A DNA stretch of 64,000 nucleotides from an uncultured Flavobacteriales bacterium. GTDB taxonomy: Bacteria; Bacteroidota; Bacteroidia; Flavobacteriales; BACL11. Every line of letters starts with the position of its first letter. Within the stretch, counting starts at the first letter, position 1. Below are positions 1 through 7,640 of this stretch, one piece after another. The stretch is from NCBI GenBank assembly GCA_943789505.1, contig CALSUJ010000001.1:186001-250000 (forward strand), given 5' to 3'. The notes under the pieces were generated by a model, which saw only the letters and a program-made list of their open reading frames with translations, did not search any database and was not told where the DNA came from. The position numbers were made by a program, and so were the translations under genes.

Positions 1-2
1 AT

Positions 3-1178
3 GCTGAAGATGGTAGTGGCTTAATAGTTGACCCTACTGCTAAATTAGAAGAAGAATTAATTGTCCGCCCTACATCTGAAACTATTATTTGGGACACTTA
101 CCGTAAGTGGATTCAATCATATCGTGATTTACCAATTTTGATAAACCAATGGGCAAATGTAGTAAGATGGGAAATGCGTACAAGATTGTTTTTGCGGACT
201 ACAGAGTTTTTATGGCAAGAAGGACATACTGCTCATGCTACTAAAAAAGAAGCAGTTGAGGAAACTGAGCAGATGATTGGTATTTATGCTGATTTTGCTA
301 AAAACTTTATGGCAATGCCAGTTGTTCAAGGATTGAAATCAGCCAATGAGCGTTTTGCCGGAGCTGAAGAAACCTATTGTATTGAAGCGCTTATGCAGGA
401 TGGGAAAGCTTTACAGGCAGGAACATCTCACTTTTTAGGACAGAATTTCGCAAAAGCATTTGATGTGAAGTTTGCAACAAAGGAGGGTAAGAAAGAATAT
501 GTTTGGGCTTCTTCATGGGGTGTTTCAACTCGCTTAATGGGCGCTTTGATTATGACGCATTCTGATGATCATGGTTTAGTATTGCCTCCAAAACTAGCTC
601 CATTTCAAGTCGTGATTGTGCCGATTTACAAAGGAGATGAACAATTAGATGCTGTATCACAGGTGGCGAACAAAGTGAAGATGGCTTTAGAAGAAAAAGG
701 CATATCAGTTAAATTTGATAATAGAGATACACATAAGCCAGGTTGGAAATTTGCAGAATACGAATTGAAAGGAGTGCCATTACGTTTAGCATTAGGGGCT
801 CGGGATTTAGAAAACGGTACCATTGAAGTGGCTCGTAGAGATACTTTGGAAAAAGAAACTTTACAGATAATAGATATTGAAAATAAGGTTGAACATTTGT
901 TAGAGAATATTCAAGATAATTTATATAAAAAAGCATTAACCTATCGTGAAGAAAAAACCTATAAAGCGGACTCTAAAGAAGAATTTATAAAGTTAATTGA
1001 AAAAGGGGGGTTTGTATATGCACATTGGGATGGTACTTCTAAAACTGAAGAATTAATTAAGCAAGAAACTAAAGCTACAATAAGATGTATCCCTTTGGAT
1101 GTCAAAAATGAGGATGGGGTTTGTGTTTTTACAGGCAAACCGTCAGCCAATAGAGTGTTATTTGCAAAATCATATTAA
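3..1178 (+). CDS. proS: Prolyl-tRNA synthetase, 5'-truncated by window edge
   Basis: Charges tRNA-Pro with proline in the cytoplasm. The reading frame is open from base 3, upstream of the first in-frame ATG at 138, so the N-terminus lies outside the window. The visible part starts in the class II motif 2 region (RPTSETIIW, then the arginine-rich segment [19 protein letters not shown]) and runs through the anticodon-binding domain (residues such as [11 protein letters not shown]). The protein ends in tyrosine (FAKSY), as expected for the archaeal/eukaryote-like ProRS type used by many Bacteroidota, where the terminal carboxylate packs near the active site. The next gene starts 3 bases after the stop. 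Identity is secure; only the missing start is uncertain. Confidence 0.96.
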   Translation, partial: AEDGSGLIVDPTAKLEEELIVRPTSETIIWDTYRKWIQSYRDLPILINQWANVVRWEMRTRLFLRTTEFLWQEGHTAHATKKEAVEETEQMIGIYADFAKNFMAMPVVQGLKSANERFAGAEETYCIEALMQDGKALQAGTSHFLGQNFAKAFDVKFATKEGKKEYVWASSWGVSTRLMGALIMTHSDDHGLVLPPKLAPFQVVIVPIYKGDEQLDAVSQVANKVKMALEEKGISVKFDNRDTHKPGWKFAEYELKGVPLRLALGARDLENGTIEVARRDTLEKETLQIIDIENKVEHLLENIQDNLYKKALTYREEKTYKADSKEEFIKLIEKGGFVYAHWDGTSKTEELIKQETKATIRCIPLDVKNEDGVCVFTGKPSANRVLFAKSY

Positions 1179-1181
1179 AAG

Positions 1182-1856
1182 ATGAATGATAAAGAAAAGA
1201 TTGTTGAATTATTAAAGACTAAAGCGAGTACAAAGCAAGAGGTTTTTCGAAAAACTAAATCAGTTTTTGCTGAATTTCAGCAGTATTTAGAAGCTAAATC
1301 AAATATTATTAATAATGAATTAGCTGATAAAGATGTGCAAGTCATCTATTCTTCAGATGGTGATTTTGAATCAAAATTAAAATTTTCAGGTGATACTTTA
1401 CTCTTTCATATGCATTCCAATGTATTTGATTTTCCAAATTCACATTCAATCAATAAAACAAAATATGTTAAGCAGGATAAGTTAAGGTCTTTTTGCGGGG
1501 TGATTAATATCTATAATTTTCTTTCGGATTCTTTTAAATATAATCGCATGAATGATGCTGGTTATTTAATTGCCCGTGTATTTATTAATAAGGATAAACA
1601 TTTTTTTGTTGAGGGTGATAAACAGTTAGGTTTTTTGTTTAATGATTTTGTAAATCAACAAATAAATACAGATCAGATTGATAAAATCATTAATGAAACA
1701 GTGGTTTATGCGTTAAATTTTGATTTACAAACACCAAATTTCAATGATGTTAAGGTTGTGTCTGTTCATCAAATACTAGATATGAATAACAATCAAAAAC
1801 TAAAAACAGCCAAACGATTGGGTTACAAATTTTCTTTTGAAACAAATAATGATTAA
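1182..1856 (+). CDS. Conserved-looking hypothetical protein (224 aa)
   Basis: I do not recognise a named family. The protein has no signal peptide or membrane segment and looks cytosolic. It starts with a charged helical stretch (about residues 1-50, possibly coiled coil), followed by a mixed alpha/beta body rich in F, N and D, and ends in a basic segment (KTAKRLGYKFSF). It begins 3 bases after proS and probably shares its transcript, so it may be a house-keeping partner, but no motif links it to tRNA charging. Base composition matches its neighbours. A role is not assigned. Confidence 0.8.
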   Translation: MNDKEKIVELLKTKASTKQEVFRKTKSVFAEFQQYLEAKSNIINNELADKDVQVIYSSDGDFESKLKFSGDTLLFHMHSNVFDFPNSHSINKTKYVKQDKLRSFCGVINIYNFLSDSFKYNRMNDAGYLIARVFINKDKHFFVEGDKQLGFLFNDFVNQQINTDQIDKIINETVVYALNFDLQTPNFNDVKVVSVHQILDMNNNQKLKTAKRLGYKFSFETNND

Positions 1857-1859
1857 TTT

Positions 1860-1890
1860 TTTGTGTGGTTTTAAAAAAAGTATAAATTTG
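1860..1890 (+). promoter_or_regulatory. Promoter of tRNA-Glu/rpsT
   Basis: TTTG at 1860-1863 and TAAATTTG at 1883-1890, separated by 19 bases. This matches the Bacteroidota housekeeping promoter (TTTG around -33, TAnnTTTG around -7). Transcription should start near 1895, about 20 bases before the mature tRNA. It is the best-formed promoter in the window because both boxes are present at canonical spacing. Confidence 0.8.
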
Positions 1891-1914
1891 CACCCTCAAT
1901 TTTGAGAACATTAT

Positions 1915-1986
1915 GGCCCGGTCGTCTAGTGGTTAGGACGCATGGTTTTCATCCATGTAACCGGAGTTCGATTCTCCGTCGGGCTA
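1915..1986 (+). tRNA. tRNA-Glu (anticodon TTC)
   Basis: A full cloverleaf can be folded. The acceptor stem pairs 1915-1921 with 1979-1985 (with G-U pairs at its ends), the D arm is GTCT...GGAC, the anticodon arm is CATGG-TTTTCAT-CCATG with TTC at 34-36, and the T arm is GGAG-TTCGATT-CTCC. CCA is not encoded, as is usual in Bacteroidota. It sits directly behind a strong TAnnTTTG promoter and 15 bases before rpsT, with no promoter between them, so both are probably on one transcript. Confidence 0.95.
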
Positions 1987-2001
1987 CTAAAATATAAAAC
2001 T

Positions 2002-2256
2002 ATGGCAAATCATAAGTCAGCAATAAAAAGAATAAGACAATCAGAAACAAAAAGATTGTTAAATAAATATCAGCATAAAACTGTAAGAAATGCAGTAAGA
2101 GCTTTACGTGCTTTAACGGATAAAAAAGAAGCTGCTGCTTTATTCCCTAAAGTTTCAGGTATGTTGGATAAATTGACAAAAAGAAATATTATTCATAAGA
2201 ATAAATCCTCTAATTTAAAATCAAAATTATCTAAGCATGTAAATGCATTAGCATAA
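2002..2256 (+). CDS. rpsT: 30S ribosomal protein S20
   Basis: Primary 16S rRNA-binding protein of the small subunit, 84 aa. It begins [15 protein letters not shown], the S20 signature, and is very rich in lysine and arginine throughout. An ATG at 1942 is in the same frame, but it lies inside the tRNA-Glu gene; the start at 2002 gives the normal S20 N-terminus. The gene is 15 bases downstream of tRNA-Glu and followed by a good terminator, so its mRNA is probably released by tRNA 3'-end processing. Confidence 0.97.
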   Translation: MANHKSAIKRIRQSETKRLLNKYQHKTVRNAVRALRALTDKKEAAALFPKVSGMLDKLTKRNIIHKNKSSNLKSKLSKHVNALA

Positions 2257-2280
2257 ATAAATAAGAAATTAATTATCTAG

Positions 2281-2314
2281 AAAGGGTTTATCATTGCGAT
2301 AAGCCCTTTTTTTT
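2281..2314 (+). terminator. Intrinsic terminator after rpsT
   Basis: A 12-bp stem (aaagggtttatc / gataagcccttt, one G-U pair) with a short loop is followed by a run of T. It closes the tRNA-Glu/rpsT transcript. The T-run merges with the -7 box of the next gene. Confidence 0.88.
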
Positions 2315-2321
2315 ATATTTG
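2293..2321 (+). promoter_or_regulatory. Promoter of the polysaccharide deacetylase-like gene
   Basis: ATTG at 2293-2296 and TATATTTG at 2314-2321, spacing 17, overlapping the preceding terminator. The -7 box ends only 4 bases before the ATG at 2326, so the start site should fall on or next to the A of the start codon, giving a leaderless mRNA. Confidence 0.65.
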
Positions 2322-2325
2322 CCTT

Positions 2326-3639
2326 ATGCAAAGCTTGTCAGTATATATCCCTAAGATTACAGCCAGGCACCAGTATGTCTTTGGGCTAATTTTCAATGAG
2401 ATTTACCAAATTGAATATCAGTTAACGGATGACAAGCCTACCTACCTAACTGCTCAAACTTCAAAATTGAATTATTCACTATCTCCTATTTGTGAGCATG
2501 AAATATTTGTAGAGGCACATTCTTTATTAAATGAAAGAGGAATAAATGAAGTGACTATCCAAATTGGGGAGCATGAAAATTGCCCAGTTTTTTTTCAAAC
2601 TTCAAATGAAAGAGCTTTTGCATATGATATTTTTGCAGCTAGCTTCTATTTAGTAAGTAGGTATGAGGAATATCTACCTCAATTAAAAGATAAATATAAT
2701 CGGTTTAAAGCAGAAGAGAGTTTAGCCTTTAAGCATAATTTTTTACAAAAGCCAGTTGTTAATATCTGGGCTAAGCAATTAATAAGTGTTTTTGAGGATA
2801 AGTTTCCTTATTTGAAAATAAAATCTCCAATATTTAAGTTCATTTCAACTATTGATATTGACAATGCTTATCAGTATAAAGGCAAAGGTTTTGTGCGTTC
2901 AGCTGCATTTTTATTAAAAGCAATCTTAAGGTTTGATATTGATTCTTTAAAAATGGCAGCAGCAGTTAGCTCTAAGAAAAGAAAAGATCCTTTTGATACA
3001 TATTCCTTGCAATTTAATTTGCAAAAGAAATATAATCTTGATGTGCGTTATTTTGTGCTATTAGGAGATTACGGATTGAATGACAAAAATATTTCGCATA
3101 CAAACAGTAACTTTCAAGCTTTAATCAAACGTTTAGCAGATTTGGCGCCAGTAGGTATTCATCCTTCTTTTGGTTCAAGTATTAATGAAACCCAATTAGC
3201 AGTTGAGATAAAACGCCTTGAGGATATTCAAAAGAGAGAAGTTACTTTTAGTCGTCAACACTTTTTACAACTATCATTTCCTAATACATATAAACGGTTA
3301 TTAGAAGTTGGTATTACTAATGATTATACAATGGGTTATGCTTCTGTTTTGGGATTTAGGGCGGGAATTGCCAGTTCATTTACATTTTATAACTTAGATA
3401 TGGAACAGATTCTTCCTATTAAAGTTTATCCTTTTGCAATAGTTGATGATACCTTAAAATTTAATATGCAGTTAAATCCTGATGACGTGGTTCAAGAATT
3501 AGGTGAAATTATAAATGAAGTAAAACAAGTAGATGGAACGTTAATAAGCATTTGGCATAACGATACTTTTAGTGATGTAGGGGTATGGAAAGGTTGGCGT
3601 AATGTTTATGAAGAGATGGTTAAATTAATACATACTTAA
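2326..3639 (+). CDS. Polysaccharide deacetylase-like protein (437 aa)
   Basis: The protein looks like the Bacteroidota group annotated as polysaccharide deacetylase family (NodB-type carbohydrate esterase 4 fold). An N-terminal region of about 170 residues precedes the catalytic-like domain, in which the metal and catalytic motifs appear as STIDIDNAY (the TFDD-like motif), VGIHPS (H-x-x-S type) and SRQHFLQLSFP, with a late SIWHNDTFSD motif. No signal peptide is visible, so it may act on a cytoplasmic or membrane-linked precursor. It ends 1 base before upp and is probably cotranscribed with it. The family call is good; the substrate is unknown. Confidence 0.8.
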   Translation: MQSLSVYIPKITARHQYVFGLIFNEIYQIEYQLTDDKPTYLTAQTSKLNYSLSPICEHEIFVEAHSLLNERGINEVTIQIGEHENCPVFFQTSNERAFAYDIFAASFYLVSRYEEYLPQLKDKYNRFKAEESLAFKHNFLQKPVVNIWAKQLISVFEDKFPYLKIKSPIFKFISTIDIDNAYQYKGKGFVRSAAFLLKAILRFDIDSLKMAAAVSSKKRKDPFDTYSLQFNLQKKYNLDVRYFVLLGDYGLNDKNISHTNSNFQALIKRLADLAPVGIHPSFGSSINETQLAVEIKRLEDIQKREVTFSRQHFLQLSFPNTYKRLLEVGITNDYTMGYASVLGFRAGIASSFTFYNLDMEQILPIKVYPFAIVDDTLKFNMQLNPDDVVQELGEIINEVKQVDGTLISIWHNDTFSDVGVWKGWRNVYEEMVKLIHT

Positions 3640-3640
3640 A

Positions 3641-4294
3641 ATGGAAATCATTAATTTAGGAAAACAGAATACAATATTCAATCATTTTATTCGTGAGATA
3701 AGAGATGTAAATATTCAGAAAGATGCTATGCGTTTCAGAAGGAATATTGAAAGAATAGGTGAGATTTTTGCTTATGAAATTAGCAAAAAAATGACTTATG
3801 AAAATATTGATATTACTACTCCACTTGGTATTTCTTTAGAAAGTTTAATGATAGAAAAACCAGTATTAGCAACTATTTTGCGTGCGGGACTACCATTACA
3901 TCAAGGCTTACTTAATTATTTTGATAGCTCTGAAAACTGTTTCATTTCTGCTTTCAGAAAGCATAATAGAGGAGGTGATTTCGAAATAAAAATTGAATAT
4001 ATGTCTTCTCCAGATTTAGAAGGCAAGACAGTTATATTGTGTGACCCTATGTTGGCAAGTGGTAGTTCAATGGTCTTGGCTATTGAGGCGCTGCTTTCAA
4101 AAGGAAAGCCAAAACATATTCATGTGGTGGTAACTATTGCTAGCTCTGAAGGAATACAATATTTTAAAGAAAACTTACCTTTTAGAAATTGTACTCTTTG
4201 GCTTGGTGCTGAGGATAAGGAGATGACTGCCCAATCCTATATTGTACCTGGTTTGGGAGATGCTGGAGATTTAGCATTTGGTGAGAAAATTTGA
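3641..4294 (+). CDS. upp: Uracil phosphoribosyltransferase
   Basis: Salvage enzyme making UMP from uracil and PRPP in the cytosol. The PRPP-binding motif VILCDPMLASGSSM is at residues 131-144, and the uracil-recognition end contains YIVPGLGDAGDLAFG near the C-terminus. Length (217 aa) is normal. The start lies 2 bases after the stop of the upstream deacetylase-like gene. The confidence is high from motifs alone. Confidence 0.96.
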   Translation: MEIINLGKQNTIFNHFIREIRDVNIQKDAMRFRRNIERIGEIFAYEISKKMTYENIDITTPLGISLESLMIEKPVLATILRAGLPLHQGLLNYFDSSENCFISAFRKHNRGGDFEIKIEYMSSPDLEGKTVILCDPMLASGSSMVLAIEALLSKGKPKHIHVVVTIASSEGIQYFKENLPFRNCTLWLGAEDKEMTAQSYIVPGLGDAGDLAFGEKI

Positions 4295-4394
4295 ATACAT
4301 AAGAATTTAAAATTATAAATTGCTTACTGTTACTTTTTTTACGAAATTAGCAACCCTTTTAAAGCAATATGCGTTAAGAGTATGAAAAGTTATT

Positions 4395-4820
4395 ATGTCA
4401 ATAGCATTAAAAATATTAGTTGTAATCTTCCTAAGTGGCACCAAATTTATGTTTGCTATACCACTTTCTATCATAAAATATGATTTTACTTTTATTCAAA
4501 CCCTTCTCTTTTCTGTTGCAGGTGGAGTGTTGAGTATTTTTGTTTTTTCCTTTTTAAGCGATAAAATATACAAATTCATTGCATCAAGAAGAAAAAATAA
4601 AGTGAAGAAAAGAAGTATGAAGAATATATTGGCGATTAAAACTGCTCGTAAATATGGTTTATTTGGCATAGCCTTTTTAACACCTATATTTTTGTCTATT
4701 CCAATTGGCACTTATTTAGCACTTCACTTTTTCCCTGAAAAGAAAAAAACAATTCCTATTCTTATTACCTCAGTTGTAGGCTGGTCCTTAGTTTTTTCGG
4801 TAGCTCTTACTGCATTTTAG
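4395..4820 (+). CDS. Small integral membrane protein (141 aa), function unknown
   Basis: Four hydrophobic segments are visible (about residues 5-25, 33-55, 88-112 and 118-140), with a strongly basic cytoplasmic loop at 58-80 (RRKNKVKKR). The layout resembles small export or channel-like membrane proteins, sometimes labelled small multidrug export proteins, but nothing diagnostic is present and I do not assign a function. It follows upp after 100 bases and precedes a HAD phosphatase by 4 bases, so it is likely cotranscribed with the latter. Confidence 0.75.
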   Translation: MSIALKILVVIFLSGTKFMFAIPLSIIKYDFTFIQTLLFSVAGGVLSIFVFSFLSDKIYKFIASRRKNKVKKRSMKNILAIKTARKYGLFGIAFLTPIFLSIPIGTYLALHFFPEKKKTIPILITSVVGWSLVFSVALTAF

Positions 4821-4824
4821 ATTA

Positions 4825-5514
4825 ATGATAAAACACATATTTTTTGATTTAGACCGTACTTTATGGGATTTTGAAAAAAATTCTCACACAACTCTTTTAC
4901 AATTAATTAAGGACTTTAAACTAATTGAAAAAGGAATAGATACTGCTGATAATTTTATAAAAAAATATAAAATACATAATGAAGAATTATGGCAGTTATA
5001 TCGTGAAGACAAGATAAAGAAAGAAGAATTAAGAGGGAAAAGATTTCAACTCGCTTTAGCTGAATACGATATTGATGATTCAGAATTGGCAGAACAATTT
5101 GGCTTGGCATACATACAACAATCGCCCATAAAAACTGCTCTTTTCCCTTATACGCATGAAGTACTATTATATTTGAAAAAAAAATACTCACTGCATATAA
5201 TTACTAATGGATTTGAAGAGGTGCAACACATTAAATTAGCATCTTCTGATTTAGCACAATATTTTGATGTCATTGTAACTTCCGAACAAGTAGGAGTGAA
5301 GAAGCCAAATGCTAAAATATTTGAGTTTGCTTTGGAACAGGCAAAGGCAAAACCGGATGAATGTATTATGATTGGAGATGACTTTCCCGTTGATGTATTA
5401 GGTGCTGAACAAATTGGTATGCAGGGTGTTTACTTTAATCCAAACAAGTTAGCTCACAAGCACTCAGTAGTGCATGAGATATTTTGCCTTAGTGAGTTAA
5501 TGGCGTTATTATAA
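4825..5514 (+). CDS. HAD-superfamily phosphatase, YjjG (pyrimidine 5'-nucleotidase) type
   Basis: HAD hydrolase of 229 aa. Motif I is FFDLDRTLWDFE (nucleophile D8, general acid D10), motif II TNG (127-129), motif III around K160 in VKKPNAK, and motif IV GDDFPVD (184-190). A helical cap of about 80 residues follows motif I. The FDLDxTLWDFE start is typical of YjjG-like enzymes that dephosphorylate non-canonical pyrimidine nucleotides. Its last 26 bases overlap, tail to tail, with aroA on the other strand. The superfamily is certain; the substrate is inferred. Confidence 0.9.
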   Translation: MIKHIFFDLDRTLWDFEKNSHTTLLQLIKDFKLIEKGIDTADNFIKKYKIHNEELWQLYREDKIKKEELRGKRFQLALAEYDIDDSELAEQFGLAYIQQSPIKTALFPYTHEVLLYLKKKYSLHIITNGFEEVQHIKLASSDLAQYFDVIVTSEQVGVKKPNAKIFEFALEQAKAKPDECIMIGDDFPVDVLGAEQIGMQGVYFNPNKLAHKHSVVHEIFCLSELMALL

Positions 5515-6661
5515 AACCTCCTTTTTTTAAATCATTCCAAAAGTTAGGATATGATTTTTCTACTACTGCCACATCATTTATTTGTAATGTGTCATATTTT
5601 AAACATAGAGGCGCAAAACTCATTGCCATTCTGTGATCCTTGTATGTTGTTATTCTTTTAGTTGTATCTAACTTTAACAATTCTTTTTCTACTGCCTTTA
5701 CTCTATTAGTTTCTTTATTTTTCAAGGTTTGTAAGCCTAAAAATTTAGTTGTTAAGTTTTTGGAAAAAAGAGTGCATTTTAAAGGTTGGTATAAGTCTGG
5801 TGTGTTGATTAAGTTTATTTCTTTTGAAATATCATTTTCTTCTTTTTTAGAGAGTATAATACTTCCGTTTTTAAATTTCGTTTGTACTCCTAAATTTTTA
5901 AACAACTCTATAACTTTTCTATCTCCTTGAATAGAATTTTCAGTTAATCCATTCATTATAATATTACAGCTGCTACAAAGTGCAGCAATTTCATACCAAA
6001 AAGATGCTGCCGACCAATCGGCTTCTATATTATAATCTTTTGCACTATATTTCTGTGGTTTTATTTCAATTGTATTTTCTAGCCATGTATGAGAAATTCC
6101 AAATTCTCCCATAAGTTTTAAAGTCATTATTATGTAAGGTTTAGAAACTATTTTACCAGAAATTTGCAGTTTTATTCCATTCTTTAAAGTTGGAGCAATT
6201 AATAAAAGAGCAGAAATAAATTGAGAGCTTATTTTTCCGTCAATACTTACTTTGTTTTCTGTTATTTCAGTACCTAAAATTGCTAAAGGTGGGAAGCCCA
6301 TTCTCTCCAAATATTTTATCTCAATTCCTAAATCTAGTAAAGCATCTACTAATTCTTTAATGGGTCTTTCTTTCATTCTATTATTTCCTGTCAAGATATA
6401 TCTATTATCAACTAAAGTAGAAAGATAAGCGGTTAAGAATCGAAAAGATGTTCCTGCTGCACCAACATGAATTGTAGCATTAGTAGCTTTTAAAGCTTTC
6501 TGTAAAGATTTTGTATCTTCAGAGCTTGACAGATTTGTAATTTCAAATTCTTGTTTGCAAAGTGCTTGAATGATTAATAATCGATTGGAAATACTTTTTG
6601 AAGCAGGTAAGTCAATTTCACACTCTACCACTTTTGTAGGATGTGAAATTTTATAATTCAT
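5489..6661 (-). CDS. aroA: 3-phosphoshikimate 1-carboxyvinyltransferase (EPSP synthase)
   Basis: Sixth step of the shikimate pathway, joining PEP to shikimate-3-phosphate. The N-terminal PASKSISNRLL (K22) and the KERPIKELVDAL segment bind substrate, and the DHRMAMSFAPL motif lies near the C-terminus. The PEP loop reads VGAAGTSFRFL (65-75), where the E. coli enzyme has GNAGTAMRPL, so the Asn is Ala and the Pro is Phe; this is in line with divergent Bacteroidota enzymes. At 390 aa it is slightly short. It overlaps aroB by 11 bases and is the last gene of the block. Confidence 0.95.
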   Translation of the reverse strand: MNYKISHPTKVVECEIDLPASKSISNRLLIIQALCKQEFEITNLSSSEDTKSLQKALKATNATIHVGAAGTSFRFLTAYLSTLVDNRYILTGNNRMKERPIKELVDALLDLGIEIKYLERMGFPPLAILGTEITENKVSIDGKISSQFISALLLIAPTLKNGIKLQISGKIVSKPYIIMTLKLMGEFGISHTWLENTIEIKPQKYSAKDYNIEADWSAASFWYEIAALCSSCNIIMNGLTENSIQGDRKVIELFKNLGVQTKFKNGSIILSKKEENDISKEINLINTPDLYQPLKCTLFSKNLTTKFLGLQTLKNKETNRVKAVEKELLKLDTTKRITTYKDHRMAMSFAPLCLKYDTLQINDVAVVEKSYPNFWNDLKKGGFIITPLTH

Positions 6662-7640
6662 CTAATGAGAATAAATTATCGAATGAACAATCTCCTATTC
6701 CATTTAATAAAGTGAAATTAATTTTTCCATTTTGGTTTTTTTTATCGTTTATCAGAAATTTATGTAGGCTTGATTTCTTTGGAGTATAGGGTAAAGCAAA
6801 ATTACTAAGGACATAATTCTTAATTTCATTTTTGTCACTTTCGGATAAATCAGAAATTTTAGTTTCTAATATCATTCCCATAAATACTGCTTCTCCATGT
6901 GAAATAGGTGTTCCTTTCTCCAAATAATAACTTTCAATTGCATGACCAAAAGTATGTCCAAAATTGAGTTTCTTTCGTTCTCCTTTTTCAAAAGGATCTG
7001 CTAAAACAATCTTATTTTTTATCTGTATAGAGGTATCAATAATATCTTCCCAATCCAAATCAGTAAAAGGCGTATTTTTCAATTTTAACCAAAGAGAGTT
7101 ATCTGAAATTAAGGCGTGTTTCACCACTTCCGCAAAACCTGACTTCAACTCACTTTCAGCAAGTGTTTCTAAAAATACAGAAGAAATCAATACAGCTTTC
7201 GGATTATTAAAAAGTCCGATTTGGTTTTTAAATCCTTTGAAATCAATTCCTAATTTTCCACCCACTGACGCATCCACCATAGCCAGTAAAGTGGTAGGGA
7301 TGTGAATGAATTCTAACCCTCTTTTATAAGTAGCAGCACAAAATCCCCCCATATCACCAATGACTCCTCCTCCTAGGTTGATTAGTAGTGAATTTCGGTC
7401 AAAATTATTTATGGTGAGTTGTTCCCAAATGAAACTACAAGTGCTGATATTCTTGTATTGCTCCCCTGATTTAATTTCAATAATTAGAGCGTTTTCTATT
7501 TGTGGAAGTTTGGATAAACAATCTCTCTTGGTATTTTCATCTACCAAAATAGCAACTTGGGAGTAGATAGATATATCAAGTTTAGAAAAGGAATTTTTTC
7601 CAATCCAAATTGAATAATTTATTGCCTTTATTTCTTTCAC
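6651..7640 (-). CDS. aroB: 3-dehydroquinate synthase (GTG start)
   Basis: Second step of the shikimate pathway, an NAD- and zinc-dependent cyclase. Visible motifs are SGEQYKN (58-64), the dinucleotide loop GGGVIGDMGGF (90-100), PTTLLAMVDASVGGKLGID, and the zinc-site segment FGHTFGHAIE. At 329 aa it is shorter than the common 350-360. The start is GTG (7640-7638), which overlaps the pafA stop as GTGA, so translation is probably coupled. Sits with aroA, which supports a shikimate role, although the two upstream genes are phosphatases. Confidence 0.95.
   Translation of the reverse strand: MKEIKAINYSIWIGKNSFSKLDISIYSQVAILVDENTKRDCLSKLPQIENALIIEIKSGEQYKNISTCSFIWEQLTINNFDRNSLLINLGGGVIGDMGGFCAATYKRGLEFIHIPTTLLAMVDASVGGKLGIDFKGFKNQIGLFNNPKAVLISSVFLETLAESELKSGFAEVVKHALISDNSLWLKLKNTPFTDLDWEDIIDTSIQIKNKIVLADPFEKGERKKLNFGHTFGHAIESYYLEKGTPISHGEAVFMGMILETKISDLSESDKNEIKNYVLSNFALPYTPKKSSLHKFLINDKKNQNGKINFTLLNGIGDCSFDNLFSLDEL

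Noticed and set aside
1942-2001. A longer rpsT start at 1942 adding 20 residues
   Set aside because: The extension is the tRNA-Glu gene read as protein. S20 starts at MANHKSA (2002).
4341-4353. acgaaattagcaa shared with 13875-13887 as a regulatory motif
   Set aside because: Only two copies, AT-rich, and the first has no clear -7 box before it; chance cannot be excluded.
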